A stretch of 16,484 bases of DNA, from contig JAEDKB010000018.1 in NCBI GenBank assembly GCA_016296045.1, forward strand, positions 1 through 16,484. Direction: 5' to 3'. Source of the stretch: Oscillospiraceae bacterium (GTDB lineage Bacteria > Bacillota > Clostridia > Oscillospirales > Oscillospiraceae). Positions 1-6,581 of the stretch are shown here, piece after piece. Numbering within the stretch: the first letter of the stretch is position 1; every line of letters starts with the position of its first letter. The notes below the pieces were generated by a model that did not search any database, was not told where the DNA came from, and worked only from the letters and a program-made list of their open reading frames with translations. Made by a program: the position numbers and the translations under genes.

Positions 1-54
1 TGAATTGTAGCCGTTCAAACAGCAAAGTATATCAAATACGGAAGCTGTCGAGAA

Positions 55-89
55 GACTTGCTGCGCAAGCATTTTGACTTACTGCGCAA
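55..89. repeat. Direct repeat of a 14-mer, period 21
   Basis: The words GACTTGCTGCGCAA (55-68) and GACTTACTGCGCAA (76-89) differ at one base and are 21 nt apart. The second copy runs into the left arm of the hairpin at 86-133. The repeats lie inside the imperfect inverted repeat 45-54/149-158, so they may be internal parts of one composite repeat unit. Confidence 0.6.
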
Positions 90-133
90 CTCACACTCTA
101 CCGTACTTGTGTACGCCGACGAGTGTGAGTTGC
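86..133. repeat. Palindromic element, copy 1 (48 nt hairpin)
   Basis: The arms GCAACTCACACTC (86-98) and GAGTGTGAGTTGC (121-133) are perfect reverse complements, giving a 13 bp outer helix. Inside it, CGTAC (102-106) pairs with GTACG (111-115) around a TTGT tetraloop, with an asymmetric internal loop between the two helices. The core at 87-132 aligns without gaps to 2471-2516: 34 of 46 positions are identical, and three outer-helix pairs differ on both sides while staying paired. No T-run follows on either strand, so it is not a textbook intrinsic terminator. Confidence 0.75.
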
Positions 134-163
134 TTGTCTTTGGAGCCTTTCTCAACAGTCCAT

Positions 164-195
164 CAGCGTGCCGAAAAGGGTTTTTCGACACGCTG
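164..195. repeat. Hairpin, first of two abutting palindromes
   Basis: CAGCGTG (164-170) pairs with CACGCTG (189-195), and after one mismatch CGAAAA (172-177) pairs with TTTTCG (182-187) around a 4 nt loop. It lies directly downstream, in minus-strand sense, of the hairpin at 196-228. Together they may end transcription of the capA-like gene, but neither is followed by a clear U-tract. Confidence 0.6.
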
Positions 196-228
196 GGGGC
201 TGCCTCACTATGTTAGTGAGACAGCCCC
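196..228 (-). terminator. Hairpin just after the capA-like stop codon, possible terminator
   Basis: GGGGCTG (196-202) pairs with CAGCCCC (222-228), and CTCACTA (204-210) pairs with TAGTGAG (214-220) around a TGT loop. The long stem has a single mismatch. It begins five bases beyond the stop codon of the minus-strand lipoprotein gene, the expected place for a terminator. The following minus-strand bases are not a U-run, so an intrinsic terminator is only one reading; a repetitive palindrome or an mRNA 3' end stabiliser is the alternative. Confidence 0.45.
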
Positions 229-233
229 TTCGT

Positions 234-1412
234 TTACGGAGTAATATTTAATTCGGATTGCATGGATTCCCGTTTGCTTGAAAGCCGGTCATACAATTCC
301 GTGCTGATGCGGTCGTAATAGTTGCTTTCATAAAGAGTGAGCGCGGAATCAACGTCGAGCGTCATAAAGCGAACCGGAGCATCCGCACCGAGATCGACGG
401 CGGCAACGGTGGAATAATAGAGCTTACTCAGTGTAATTTTACCGGTCGGGCTTTTGGTAAAAGCCATTTTCAGGACGGGGGCGAGATTACATTCGCCGGA
501 TTCCACCTCGCAGAAATCTCCGAGACTGTAGGCAAGTACAACGTCCTTACGTTCACCGTCCGCCGTTGTGACGGAGCGGCGCTCGACTGTGCTGACAATA
601 TGGGAGTGTGAGCCTAAAATGACATCAACGCCGTTGGTAAACATCAAATCCGCAATCGCGTTTTGCGATTCGGAAATACCGCTGATATTCTCGCTGCCCC
701 AGTGAAGACCCGCGATGATGATATCGGCGTTGAGCTGTTTTGCTTTGTTGATCGCCGAAAGGATGCCTTCTTCGTTGATCTCCTGATAGTCGGTCATATA
801 GTCAAGATAAAGCATATTGACGCAGCCCGTAACATCATCGGGGAGCGTCATGCCGCTCAGACTTTTTGTAAAAGCGACAAAAGCAACACGGACACCGTTC
901 ACTTCAAATAAACGAACCTCGTTCTCTTCACGATCCTGCGAATCAACGTAAGTGCCAAGTGCGGCGATTCCCTTGCCTTCGATGATGTTTTTCGTGCGCT
1001 CCAGCCCGGTCATGCCGGCGTAGACACTGTAGGAATTCGCGGTCTGAAGCACGTCAAAGCCGCCGTTTTTTAAAGTGTTTGCGAGTTCGTCCGGATAACT
1101 GCCGTAGGATGGCCCGTAGGGAGAGCCGTTAAAATTGCCTTCAAAATTGCCAATGGTCAAATCCGTGTCGGATACGGCGGAAAAGACATCGGCAAAGGCC
1201 GGCAGAAAGTCGTAGGAGCCATCGGGCTGCTTTGCCTGCTCAATCATTTCGTCTGACAGGAAAATATCACCAACAGCAGCGATGGTAACGGTTTGAGAAT
1301 CGCCAAGCGCCTCGATCGGCGTATCATCTGTGTCTCCGGAGCAGCCGGCGAGAGAAATTACAAACAGAATCAGCAGGATCAGCAGTGACCTGCTGCGAAA
1401 AAAACGTTTCAA
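234..1412 (-). CDS. CapA-family (PGA_cap) lipoprotein with an altered central motif
   Basis: Predicted secreted lipoprotein of 392 residues in the family of CapA, the poly-gamma-glutamate capsule metallophosphatase-like proteins. A basic N-terminus (KRFFRSR) and a hydrophobic stretch lead to the lipobox LAGC, with the acylated Cys near residue 24. Family motifs visible are VGDIFLSD (Asp near 49), GNFEG (89-92), LHWGSE (His near 237) and GSHSH (His near 269 and 271). The usual central motif ANNHxxDxG reads TANSYSVYAG at 124-133, so the expected Asn-His pair is Ser-Tyr. I chose the TTG at 1412 because GGAGGG (1420-1425) sits seven bases upstream. An in-frame TTG at 1427 would overlap that site. 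The true substrate is unknown, since CapA-like proteins are widespread without capsule genes and none are seen here. Confidence 0.85.
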   Translation of the reverse strand: MKRFFRSRSLLILLILFVISLAGCSGDTDDTPIEALGDSQTVTIAAVGDIFLSDEMIEQAKQPDGSYDFLPAFADVFSAVSDTDLTIGNFEGNFNGSPYGPSYGSYPDELANTLKNGGFDVLQTANSYSVYAGMTGLERTKNIIEGKGIAALGTYVDSQDREENEVRLFEVNGVRVAFVAFTKSLSGMTLPDDVTGCVNMLYLDYMTDYQEINEEGILSAINKAKQLNADIIIAGLHWGSENISGISESQNAIADLMFTNGVDVILGSHSHIVSTVERRSVTTADGERKDVVLAYSLGDFCEVESGECNLAPVLKMAFTKSPTGKITLSKLYYSTVAAVDLGADAPVRFMTLDVDSALTLYESNYYDRISTELYDRLSSKRESMQSELNITP

Positions 1413-1442
1413 AGCGGAACCCTCCAAATCATCGGTGCGTCT

Positions 1443-1471
1443 ATTCTACTATAAAATAGTGATACAAACAA
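1443..1471 (-). promoter_or_regulatory. Sigma-A-like promoter of the capA-like gene
   Basis: On the minus strand, TTGTTT (1471-1466) and TAGAAT (1448-1443) are separated by 17 bases. Transcription would start near 1436, giving a leader of about 24 nt that contains the GGAGGG ribosome binding site. It lies back to back with the GH25 promoter at 1486-1515. Confidence 0.6.
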
Positions 1472-1485
1472 GCCCTTTTTCAAAA

Positions 1486-1515
1486 TTCGACAGGGATTGA
1501 CGAATGTGGTATAAT
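1486..1515 (+). promoter_or_regulatory. Sigma-A-like promoter of the GH25 gene
   Basis: TTCGAC (1486-1491), an 18-base spacer and a perfect TATAAT (1510-1515) preceded by TGG, an extended -10 signature. The start site would be near 1522. This rules out translation from the upstream ATG at 1504, which lies inside the promoter. Confidence 0.7.
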
Positions 1516-1554
1516 GAAAGAAAGAACGTGAAACAGATAGAAAGGCGGTCGCCC

Positions 1555-2430
1555 ATGGCAAAACGGAGAAAACCCGAACAACAAAGACGGATGATGATGT
1601 GGATCATTGCGGCGCTGGCGCTTTTGCTTGTCATTGGTCTGATCGTTTTGTGGAGCATCCCGAATGGAGCGGAATCTGAGATTAAGCTGCCGGAGGAAAC
1701 ATTGCCGACGAACGAATATATAGATGAAGCGTTTTACAAGTCTGACGGATATCTTCACTACGCTGCCGGAGAAAACAAGATCGGTATCGATGTTTCCGCG
1801 CATCAGGGACTGATCGACTGGGCGCAGGTTCGTGATGCAGGCGTTGAATTTGCGGTCATTCGGGCAGGCTACCGCGGCTCAACGGAAGGCCGGCTCTATG
1901 AGGATGAACAGTTCCGCTACAACATCGAAGGTGCGCAGACGGTCGGGCTGCCGGTTGGCATTTATTTCTACTCACAGGCAATTACAGAAGAAGAGGCTGT
2001 AGAGGAAGCGCAATTTGTCTGTGAGCTTCTGGAGGACTACACGCCGGAGCTTCCGGTTTTCTATGACTGGGAGCATGGTGACGGTTCGGGCAGAATTTCG
2101 GGCGCGTACGGCATGCCGATCACGGATTTTGCGGTGGCATTTTGTGAGGAGATCCGGACGGCGGGGTTTGATGCCGGCGTTTACTTTAACTTGGATTATG
2201 CCTATCATCATCTGGATTTGTTCCGCTTGCAGGATTATACGCTTTGGCTTGCGGAGTATAATCTGCCGCCGACCTATCCGTACCATTTTGATTGGCTGCA
2301 ATACACCGCCAGCGGAACGGTTCCCGGTATCGAAACCACTGTCGATATGGACTTGATGATGATTCCGGCGGAATCGTCCGACGACTTTGTGGTTATAAAC
2401 ACTGAACCTGCCGAAGGAGCATCAAATTGA
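1555..2430 (+). CDS. Membrane-anchored GH25 muramidase (lysozyme-like)
   Basis: Glycoside hydrolase family 25 protein of 291 residues, expected to cut the beta-1,4 bond between N-acetylmuramic acid and N-acetylglucosamine in peptidoglycan. A short, very basic cytoplasmic tail (MAKRRKPEQQRR) precedes one membrane segment at about 15-35, then a linker, then the catalytic barrel from about 75 to the end. Landmarks are IGIDVSAHQG (Asp79), VIRAGYRG, GIYFYS, the catalytic DxE in FYDWEHG (Asp171, Glu173) and the closing WLQYTASG and VDMDLM segments. The start is the ATG at 1555, with AAAGGCGG (1541-1548) upstream. A upstream ATG at 1504 falls within the promoter. There are no phage genes nearby and no cell-wall binding repeats, so this is more likely a cell-wall remodelling enzyme of the host than a prophage endolysin. 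It is divergent from the lipoprotein gene, so the two surface proteins could share control. Confidence 0.9.
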   Translation: MAKRRKPEQQRRMMMWIIAALALLLVIGLIVLWSIPNGAESEIKLPEETLPTNEYIDEAFYKSDGYLHYAAGENKIGIDVSAHQGLIDWAQVRDAGVEFAVIRAGYRGSTEGRLYEDEQFRYNIEGAQTVGLPVGIYFYSQAITEEEAVEEAQFVCELLEDYTPELPVFYDWEHGDGSGRISGAYGMPITDFAVAFCEEIRTAGFDAGVYFNLDYAYHHLDLFRLQDYTLWLAEYNLPPTYPYHFDWLQYTASGTVPGIETTVDMDLMMIPAESSDDFVVINTEPAEGASN

Positions 2431-2469
2431 CAAACAGCCTGAAACAGCAAAAATGATGATGAAAAGCGG

Positions 2470-2517
2470 ACAACTCGCATTCGAGCGTATCTAGGTACGA
2501 TGACGAATGCGAGTTGT
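2470..2517. repeat. Palindromic element, copy 2, between convergent genes
   Basis: CAACTCGCATTCG (2471-2483) and CGAATGCGAGTTG (2504-2516) are perfect reverse complements, and the flanking A2470-T2517 pair extends the helix. Inside, CGTA (2486-2489) pairs with TACG (2496-2499). It matches the hairpin at 86-133 in length and layout. It fills the 97 nt space between the GH25 stop (2430) and the glnS stop (2528), where it could act as a bidirectional terminator. However, the T-rich stretches on each side are short and interrupted. Confidence 0.7.
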
Positions 2518-2527
2518 TTGTATATGC

Positions 2528-4249
2528 TTACGGCTTAAAGCTGTCTTTCAGCAGGACACTGCGGTTAAAGACGAGGTGGTCTGCCGAGCAGTCCTTATTG
2601 TCCATGCAGAAGTATCCGACGCGCATGAACTGATAGCAGGGAGCCGTCCTTGTGCTGCGGCTTTCGCCCTGTGCATCAAACTTCTTTGCGTCTTCAACCA
2701 AAGCGGCTTCGACCTTGCAGCCCTGCAGCACCGTCAGAGATTCCGGATTGATGCAGTCAAGGAAGTTTTTATCGGGGCCGTCCGGCTGCGGATCGGAGAA
2801 GAGATTCTCATACAGACGGACTTCCGCATCGACGCAGGTGGAAGCATCAACCCAGTGAATGGTAGCACCCTTGACCTTGCGTCCGTCGGCAGGATTTCCG
2901 CCGCGACTGTCGGGATCGTATTCGGCATAGACCTCAACGACGTTGCCGTTTTCATCCTTCTTACAGCCGGTTGCGGTAATGAGGTAAGCGCCTTTCAGAC
3001 GCACCTCGTTGCCGGGGTACATCCGCTTGTATTTGGGAATCGGAGCTTCCAAAAAGTCTTCGGCTTCAATCCAAAGCTCGCGGCTGAAGGTGATACAGTG
3101 TGTGCCCTGTTCGGGATGGACAGGATTGTTTTCGACATCAAAGGTTTCGGACTGACCTTCGGGATAATTGGTGATAATCAGCTTAACCGGATGCAAAACC
3201 GCCATGGTGCGTTCTGCATTTTCGTTCAGATCTTCTCGGAGGCAGTGCTCCAGAAGCGCATATTCTACCATGCTGGCAGATTTTGCCACACCGATGCGCT
3301 CACAGAAATCGCGGATCGCATGGGCGGTATAGCCGCGACGCCGCAGACCGCAAAGGGTAGGCATGCGGGGATCGTCCCAGCCGCAGACACGGCCGGTTTC
3401 CACCAGTTGACGGAGCTTGCGCTTGGACATGACCGTGTGGTCAATGCCCAATCTGGCAAATTCAATCTGACGGGGTTTATGATAGGGGATAGAAACATTG
3501 CTGACGACCCAGTCGTACAGGGGGCGGTGTGCCTCAAATTCCAGGGAGCAAAGGGAATGGGTGATGCCCTCTAATGCGTCCTGAATCGGATGGGCAAAAT
3601 CATACATCGGGTAAATGCACCATTTTGTGCCCTGACGGTGATGATTGATATAGCGGATGCGGTAGAGAACCGGATCACGCATATTGAAGTTGCCGCTGGC
3701 AAGGTCGATCTTTGCGCGCAGCGTTTTGGTGCCTTCGGCAAATTCGCCGTTTCGCATACGCTCAAACAGGTCGAGATTTTCCTCAACCGTGCGGTCACGG
3801 TAGGGTGAGATTGCCGGCTTGCCGATATCGCCGCGGTATTCTCTGAATTGCTCGGGAGTCAGATCGCAGACATAGGCAAGACCTTTTTTTATCAGCTCTA
3901 CAGCGTATTCATAGTCTTTTTCAAAGTATTCCGAGCCGTAGAAGAAACGGTCGCCCCAGTCAAAACCGAGCCAGTGAATATCATTCTGGATGGCTTCGAC
4001 ATATTCGGTATCTTCTTTTGCGGGGTTGGTGTCGTCCATGCGCAGATTGCAGATACCGCCGAATTTTTCGGCAGTGGTAAAGTTGATGCAAAGCGCCTTG
4101 CAATGCCCGATATGCAGATAGCCGTTTGGCTCCGGCGGAAAACGGGTGTGAACGGTCATGCCCTCAAACTGACCGCCGGCGGAAATATCCTCTTCGACAA
4201 AGGCTTCGATAAAATTTTTAATTTCGGGAGTTTTGAGTTCTTCTTCCAT
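2528..4249 (-). CDS. glnS: Glutaminyl-tRNA synthetase
   Basis: Class I aminoacyl-tRNA synthetase of 573 residues that attaches glutamine to tRNA-Gln in the cytoplasm. The Rossmann-fold signature HIGH is at 46-49 within [12 protein letters not shown], the KMSKS-loop equivalent is VMSKR at 273-277, and the GlnRS-type segments [15 protein letters not shown] and [19 protein letters not shown] separate it from glutamyl-tRNA synthetases. The C-terminal beta-barrel anticodon-binding region follows. Length fits the bacterial family (about 550). The ATG at 4249 is chosen because GAGAGG (4264-4259) sits nine bases upstream; in-frame ATGs further up lie on or before the promoter and ribosome binding site. 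The leader is only about 28 nt, too short for a T-box. A direct GlnRS implies the cell need not use only the Glu-tRNA-Gln amidotransferase route, though the window does not show whether gatCAB is also present. Confidence 0.97.
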   Translation of the reverse strand: MEEELKTPEIKNFIEAFVEEDISAGGQFEGMTVHTRFPPEPNGYLHIGHCKALCINFTTAEKFGGICNLRMDDTNPAKEDTEYVEAIQNDIHWLGFDWGDRFFYGSEYFEKDYEYAVELIKKGLAYVCDLTPEQFREYRGDIGKPAISPYRDRTVEENLDLFERMRNGEFAEGTKTLRAKIDLASGNFNMRDPVLYRIRYINHHRQGTKWCIYPMYDFAHPIQDALEGITHSLCSLEFEAHRPLYDWVVSNVSIPYHKPRQIEFARLGIDHTVMSKRKLRQLVETGRVCGWDDPRMPTLCGLRRRGYTAHAIRDFCERIGVAKSASMVEYALLEHCLREDLNENAERTMAVLHPVKLIITNYPEGQSETFDVENNPVHPEQGTHCITFSRELWIEAEDFLEAPIPKYKRMYPGNEVRLKGAYLITATGCKKDENGNVVEVYAEYDPDSRGGNPADGRKVKGATIHWVDASTCVDAEVRLYENLFSDPQPDGPDKNFLDCINPESLTVLQGCKVEAALVEDAKKFDAQGESRSTRTAPCYQFMRVGYFCMDNKDCSADHLVFNRSVLLKDSFKP

Positions 4250-4283
4250 TGATTTCATCCTCTCGGAGCTGATTTCGGAAACC

Positions 4284-4312
4284 ATTATATAACAGAATTC
4301 CCAAATCCGCAA
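4284..4312 (-). promoter_or_regulatory. Sigma-A-like promoter of glnS
   Basis: On the minus strand, TTGCGG (4312-4307), a 17-base spacer and a perfect TATAAT (4289-4284). The start would be near 4277, leaving a leader of about 28 nt before the ATG at 4249. Confidence 0.7.
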
Positions 4313-4384
4313 CGGTCATTCCGTATATTTCGCCGAAAAAATATGAACAGAAAGAAAAACATTTTTTGAATTTTGAATTTTTAG

Positions 4385-4413
4385 TTGCGAATCAGCGTGA
4401 GTTATTATAGAAT
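4385..4413 (+). promoter_or_regulatory. Sigma-A-like promoter of the pyrH-polC operon
   Basis: TTGCGA (4385-4390), a 17-base spacer and TAGAAT (4408-4413). The 48 bases upstream (4336-4383) are almost all A and T, with repeated TTTTGAA words, which fits an UP element or curved DNA. The pyrH ribosome binding site AAGGAG (4435-4440) follows within the leader. Confidence 0.65.
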
Positions 4414-4449
4414 AGAGGAAAGTAAAACCGAAAAAAGGAGTGGTTTCCC

Positions 4450-5172
4450 ATGAGCGAGCCGAAATACCGCCGCGTTTTGCTGAAGATCAGTGGCGAAGCG
4501 CTTGCGGGTGATGCCCATCGAGGTCTTGATTTTGACGTAATCGGCAGCGTATGCGATGTTGTCAAACGTTGTGTGGAATCCGGCGTACAGGTCGGTATTG
4601 TTGTCGGCGGCGGAAACTTCTGGCGCGGCATCAAAGACGGCGGCGACCGTATGGAGCGCACCCGTGCCGACCATATGGGTATGCTGGCAACGGTAATCAA
4701 CTGTCTTGCGGTGGCAGACAGCTTGGAGCAGCGCGGTGTGGAAGTCCGCGTTCAAACGGCAATCGAAATGAGCAGAATTGCAGAGCCGTATATCCGCGGA
4801 AGAGCCATCCGCCATTTGGAAAAGGGCAGAGTTGTAGTTTTCGGCTGCGGTACCGGCAATCCCTTCTTCTCCACCGATACCGGCGCAGTGCTCCGCGCTG
4901 CGGAGATCAATGCCGATGCGATCCTGCTTGCAAAGAATGTTGACGGCGTTTATTCCGACGATCCTGTGAAAAATCCCGATGCCGTCAAATTCGACGAGAT
5001 TACCTATGACGAGGTGCTTTCAAAGCATCTGATGGTCATGGACAGCACGGCAACTTCACTTTCAATGGACAACCATATCCCCATCATCCTGTTTGCGCTC
5101 AAGGATCCGGAAAACATCCTGCGTGTTGTGATGGGTGAAAAAATAGGAACAGTTGTTAAGGAGGAAAACTAA
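4450..5172 (+). CDS. pyrH: UMP kinase
   Basis: Bacterial uridylate kinase of 240 residues that makes UDP from UMP and ATP, the committed step to UTP and CTP. It belongs to the amino acid kinase fold, not the eukaryotic UMP-CMP kinase fold. Motifs visible are [11 protein letters not shown] (10-20), the glycine loop [10 protein letters not shown] (51-60), [11 protein letters not shown], and [14 protein letters not shown] followed by [14 protein letters not shown], all diagnostic. The enzyme is typically a hexamer, activated by GTP and inhibited by UTP. The start ATG at 4450 lies nine bases after AAGGAG. In many Firmicutes rpsB and tsf precede pyrH; here pyrH has its own promoter and a divergent neighbour, so it is the first gene of its operon. 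Confidence 0.97.
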   Translation: MSEPKYRRVLLKISGEALAGDAHRGLDFDVIGSVCDVVKRCVESGVQVGIVVGGGNFWRGIKDGGDRMERTRADHMGMLATVINCLAVADSLEQRGVEVRVQTAIEMSRIAEPYIRGRAIRHLEKGRVVVFGCGTGNPFFSTDTGAVLRAAEINADAILLAKNVDGVYSDDPVKNPDAVKFDEITYDEVLSKHLMVMDSTATSLSMDNHIPIILFALKDPENILRVVMGEKIGTVVKEEN

Positions 5173-5174
5173 AA

Positions 5175-5729
5175 ATGTCAGTAGATTTTAAAGAATTCAA
5201 CCGTAAAATGGACAAGACCCTTGAAATTCTGCAAGATGATTTCGGAGCAATCCGCGCCGGCCGTGCAAACGCCCGTGTGCTTGACCGAATCAGTGTGGAA
5301 TACTACGGTGTAGATACGCCCATCGGTCAGGTCGGAACCATTTCCTCCCCGGATGCCCGCACGCTGGTCATTCAGCCTTGGGACGGCAGCTTGCTGAAGG
5401 CGATTGAAAAAGCCATTCAGGTATCTGATCTCGGCATCAATCCGCAGAACGACGGCAGAGTGATTCGCCTGGTATTCCCGCAGTTGACGGAGGAACGCCG
5501 TCGTGAGCTGGTCAAGCAGGTCAAGAAGTACGGCGAGGATGCCAAGGTTGCAGTCCGCAACATCCGCCGCGACGCAATGGACTACATCAAAAAGCTGAAA
5601 AAGGACTCTGAAATTACGGAGGACGACCAGAAGAAGGCTGAAAAGGATCTGCAGGAGCTGACGGATAAGTACATTAAAAAAGTCGATGATGCCTGCGGCG
5701 TGAAAGAAAAGGAACTGATGGAGCTGTAA
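5175..5729 (+). CDS. frr: Ribosome recycling factor
   Basis: Protein of 184 residues, the usual length, that with EF-G splits the post-termination ribosome from mRNA. It shows the family blocks DFGAIRAGRANARVLDRI, TPIGQVGTISSPDARTLVI, SDLGINPQNDG and LTEERRRELVKQVKKYGEDA. The C-terminal third is a lysine- and glutamate-rich helix typical of the three-helix arm. The ATG lies two bases after the pyrH stop and AAGGAGG (5158-5164) overlaps the end of pyrH, so the pair is translationally linked. The gene is followed by a 117 nt gap carrying a palindrome, the only large gap in the operon. Confidence 0.98.
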   Translation: MSVDFKEFNRKMDKTLEILQDDFGAIRAGRANARVLDRISVEYYGVDTPIGQVGTISSPDARTLVIQPWDGSLLKAIEKAIQVSDLGINPQNDGRVIRLVFPQLTEERRRELVKQVKKYGEDAKVAVRNIRRDAMDYIKKLKKDSEITEDDQKKAEKDLQELTDKYIKKVDDACGVKEKELMEL

Positions 5730-5759
5730 TTGCTCTTGTATATTGCTTTGCAATGATGT

Positions 5760-5820
5760 CATTCCGAAGCGGATGCGGCGAAGAGACTTCTGTGAAAGGC
5801 TCTTCGCCGCGCTCGGAATG
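5760..5820. repeat. REP-like palindrome inside the operon, between frr and uppS
   Basis: CATTCCGA (5760-5767) pairs with TCGGAATG (5813-5820), and GCGGCGAAGAG (5775-5785) pairs perfectly with CTCTTCGCCGC (5800-5810), leaving a 14 nt loop and an asymmetric internal loop. A small perfect hairpin, ATTGC/GCAAT (5742-5754), precedes it, and a second GCAAT at 5821-5825 could compete for pairing. There is no U-tract on the plus strand, so it is unlikely to be an intrinsic terminator. The CATTCCGA...TCGGAATG ends resemble dispersed palindromic repeats seen in many bacterial genomes, recalled from general experience and not checked here. Confidence 0.7.
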
Positions 5821-5846
5821 GCAATTCGTTCTATCTGGAGTTTATC

Positions 5847-6581
5847 ATGTTTTTTAAAAAGAAAAAGCTTGCCGCAGACCGCAAGGTACCGACCCATATT
5901 GCAATCGTGATGGACGGAAACGGTCGTTGGGCAAAGAAACGCGGACTTCCGAGAACCGCCGGCCATAAGGTCGGCGCGGAGACGTTCCGAACGATTGCAA
6001 ACTATGCCAAATCCATCGGGCTGAAGTATTTAACCGTTTATACCTTTTCTACCGAGAATTGGAAGCGTTCGGACGAAGAAGTAAACGCGATTATGGAGCT
6101 GCTGGAAAAATATCTGCGTGAAATCATCCGCGATATGGATAAAAATCAGGTTCGATTTTGCTTTTTCGGCGATATGAGCCGGCTTTCTCCGCAGCTTCAG
6201 GAGGAAGCGCGAATTGCTTCCGAGGAGTCGGCCAAGTACAGCGGTGTCCAGGTCAACTTCTGCCTGAACTATGGCGGAAGAGCGGAGATTCTGCGCGCCG
6301 CGCAGAGCTTTGCCCGCGAGTGCATGGACGGGACAAGAAAACCGGAGGAACTTACGGAGGAAGCGTTCTCTGACCTGATGTATTCTGCCGGCGTTCCCGA
6401 TCCGGAGCTGATTATCCGTCCCGGCGGAGAAAAACGGACATCGAATTTCCTGTTATGGCAGTCGGCCTACGCCGAATATTATTTTACTGACGTGCTCTGG
6501 CCGGATTTCGGGCCGGAGGAGCTGGAAAAGGCGATTGCTTCGTATAGTGGGCGTAATCGTCGTTTTGGAGGTGCTGAATAA
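5847..6581 (+). CDS. uppS: Undecaprenyl diphosphate synthase (cis-prenyltransferase)
   Basis: Cis-prenyltransferase of 244 residues that adds isopentenyl diphosphate units to farnesyl diphosphate to make the C55 lipid carrier for peptidoglycan and other wall polymers. The catalytic Asp is Asp23 in HIAIVMDGNGRW (17-28). Further signatures are YTFSTENWKRS, NFCLNYGGRAEIL, and RPGGEKRTSNF (191-201), the isopentenyl diphosphate and magnesium site where families usually read RTSGE or RTGGE. The start ATG at 5847 follows TGGAG (5836-5840) by six bases, a modest site. It is the first gene after the intra-operon palindrome, and its TAA overlaps the cdsA ATG by one base. Confidence 0.97.
   Translation: MFFKKKKLAADRKVPTHIAIVMDGNGRWAKKRGLPRTAGHKVGAETFRTIANYAKSIGLKYLTVYTFSTENWKRSDEEVNAIMELLEKYLREIIRDMDKNQVRFCFFGDMSRLSPQLQEEARIASEESAKYSGVQVNFCLNYGGRAEILRAAQSFARECMDGTRKPEELTEEAFSDLMYSAGVPDPELIIRPGGEKRTSNFLLWQSAYAEYYFTDVLWPDFGPEELEKAIASYSGRNRRFGGAE

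Larger units (their letters stand above)
1..233. other. Gene-free, repeat-rich left flank
   Basis: No credible gene is seen in this stretch. It holds, in order, a direct repeat of a 14-mer (55-68 and 76-89), a long imperfect hairpin (86-133) enclosed by a looser inverted repeat (45-54 with 149-158), and two hairpins that abut without a gap (164-195 and 196-228). The capA-like gene on the minus strand ends at 234, so its transcript would run straight into these structures. The density of palindromes suggests decayed or active repetitive elements, or transcription termination structures, rather than a promoter region. Confidence 0.6.

Noticed and set aside
55..89. Start of a CRISPR array
   Set aside because: There are only two imperfect 14 nt repeats with a 7 nt gap, no regular spacers and no cas genes.
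1504..1554. Upstream ATG at 1504 as start of the GH25 protein
   Set aside because: It lies within the promoter (TATAAT at 1510-1515), has no ribosome binding site, and would put charged residues ahead of the already complete signal-anchor.
1555..2430. Prophage endolysin
   Set aside because: GH25 enzymes are common in phages, but this one has an N-terminal membrane anchor, its own promoter, and no holin or other phage genes around it.
2507..3574. Long plus-strand open frame (355 codons) opposite glnS
   Set aside because: It is antisense to a complete, unmistakable GlnRS gene; the product has no recognisable domain, and the frame is explained by the codon bias of glnS.
4250..4283. T-box or other riboswitch controlling glnS
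   Set aside because: The promoter at 4284-4312 leaves a leader of only about 28 nt, with no room for a specifier loop, T-box or antiterminator.
5178..5966. Minus-strand open frame crossing frr, the palindrome and uppS
   Set aside because: It is antisense to two real genes. It is open by composition and includes the translated palindrome, a common artefact.
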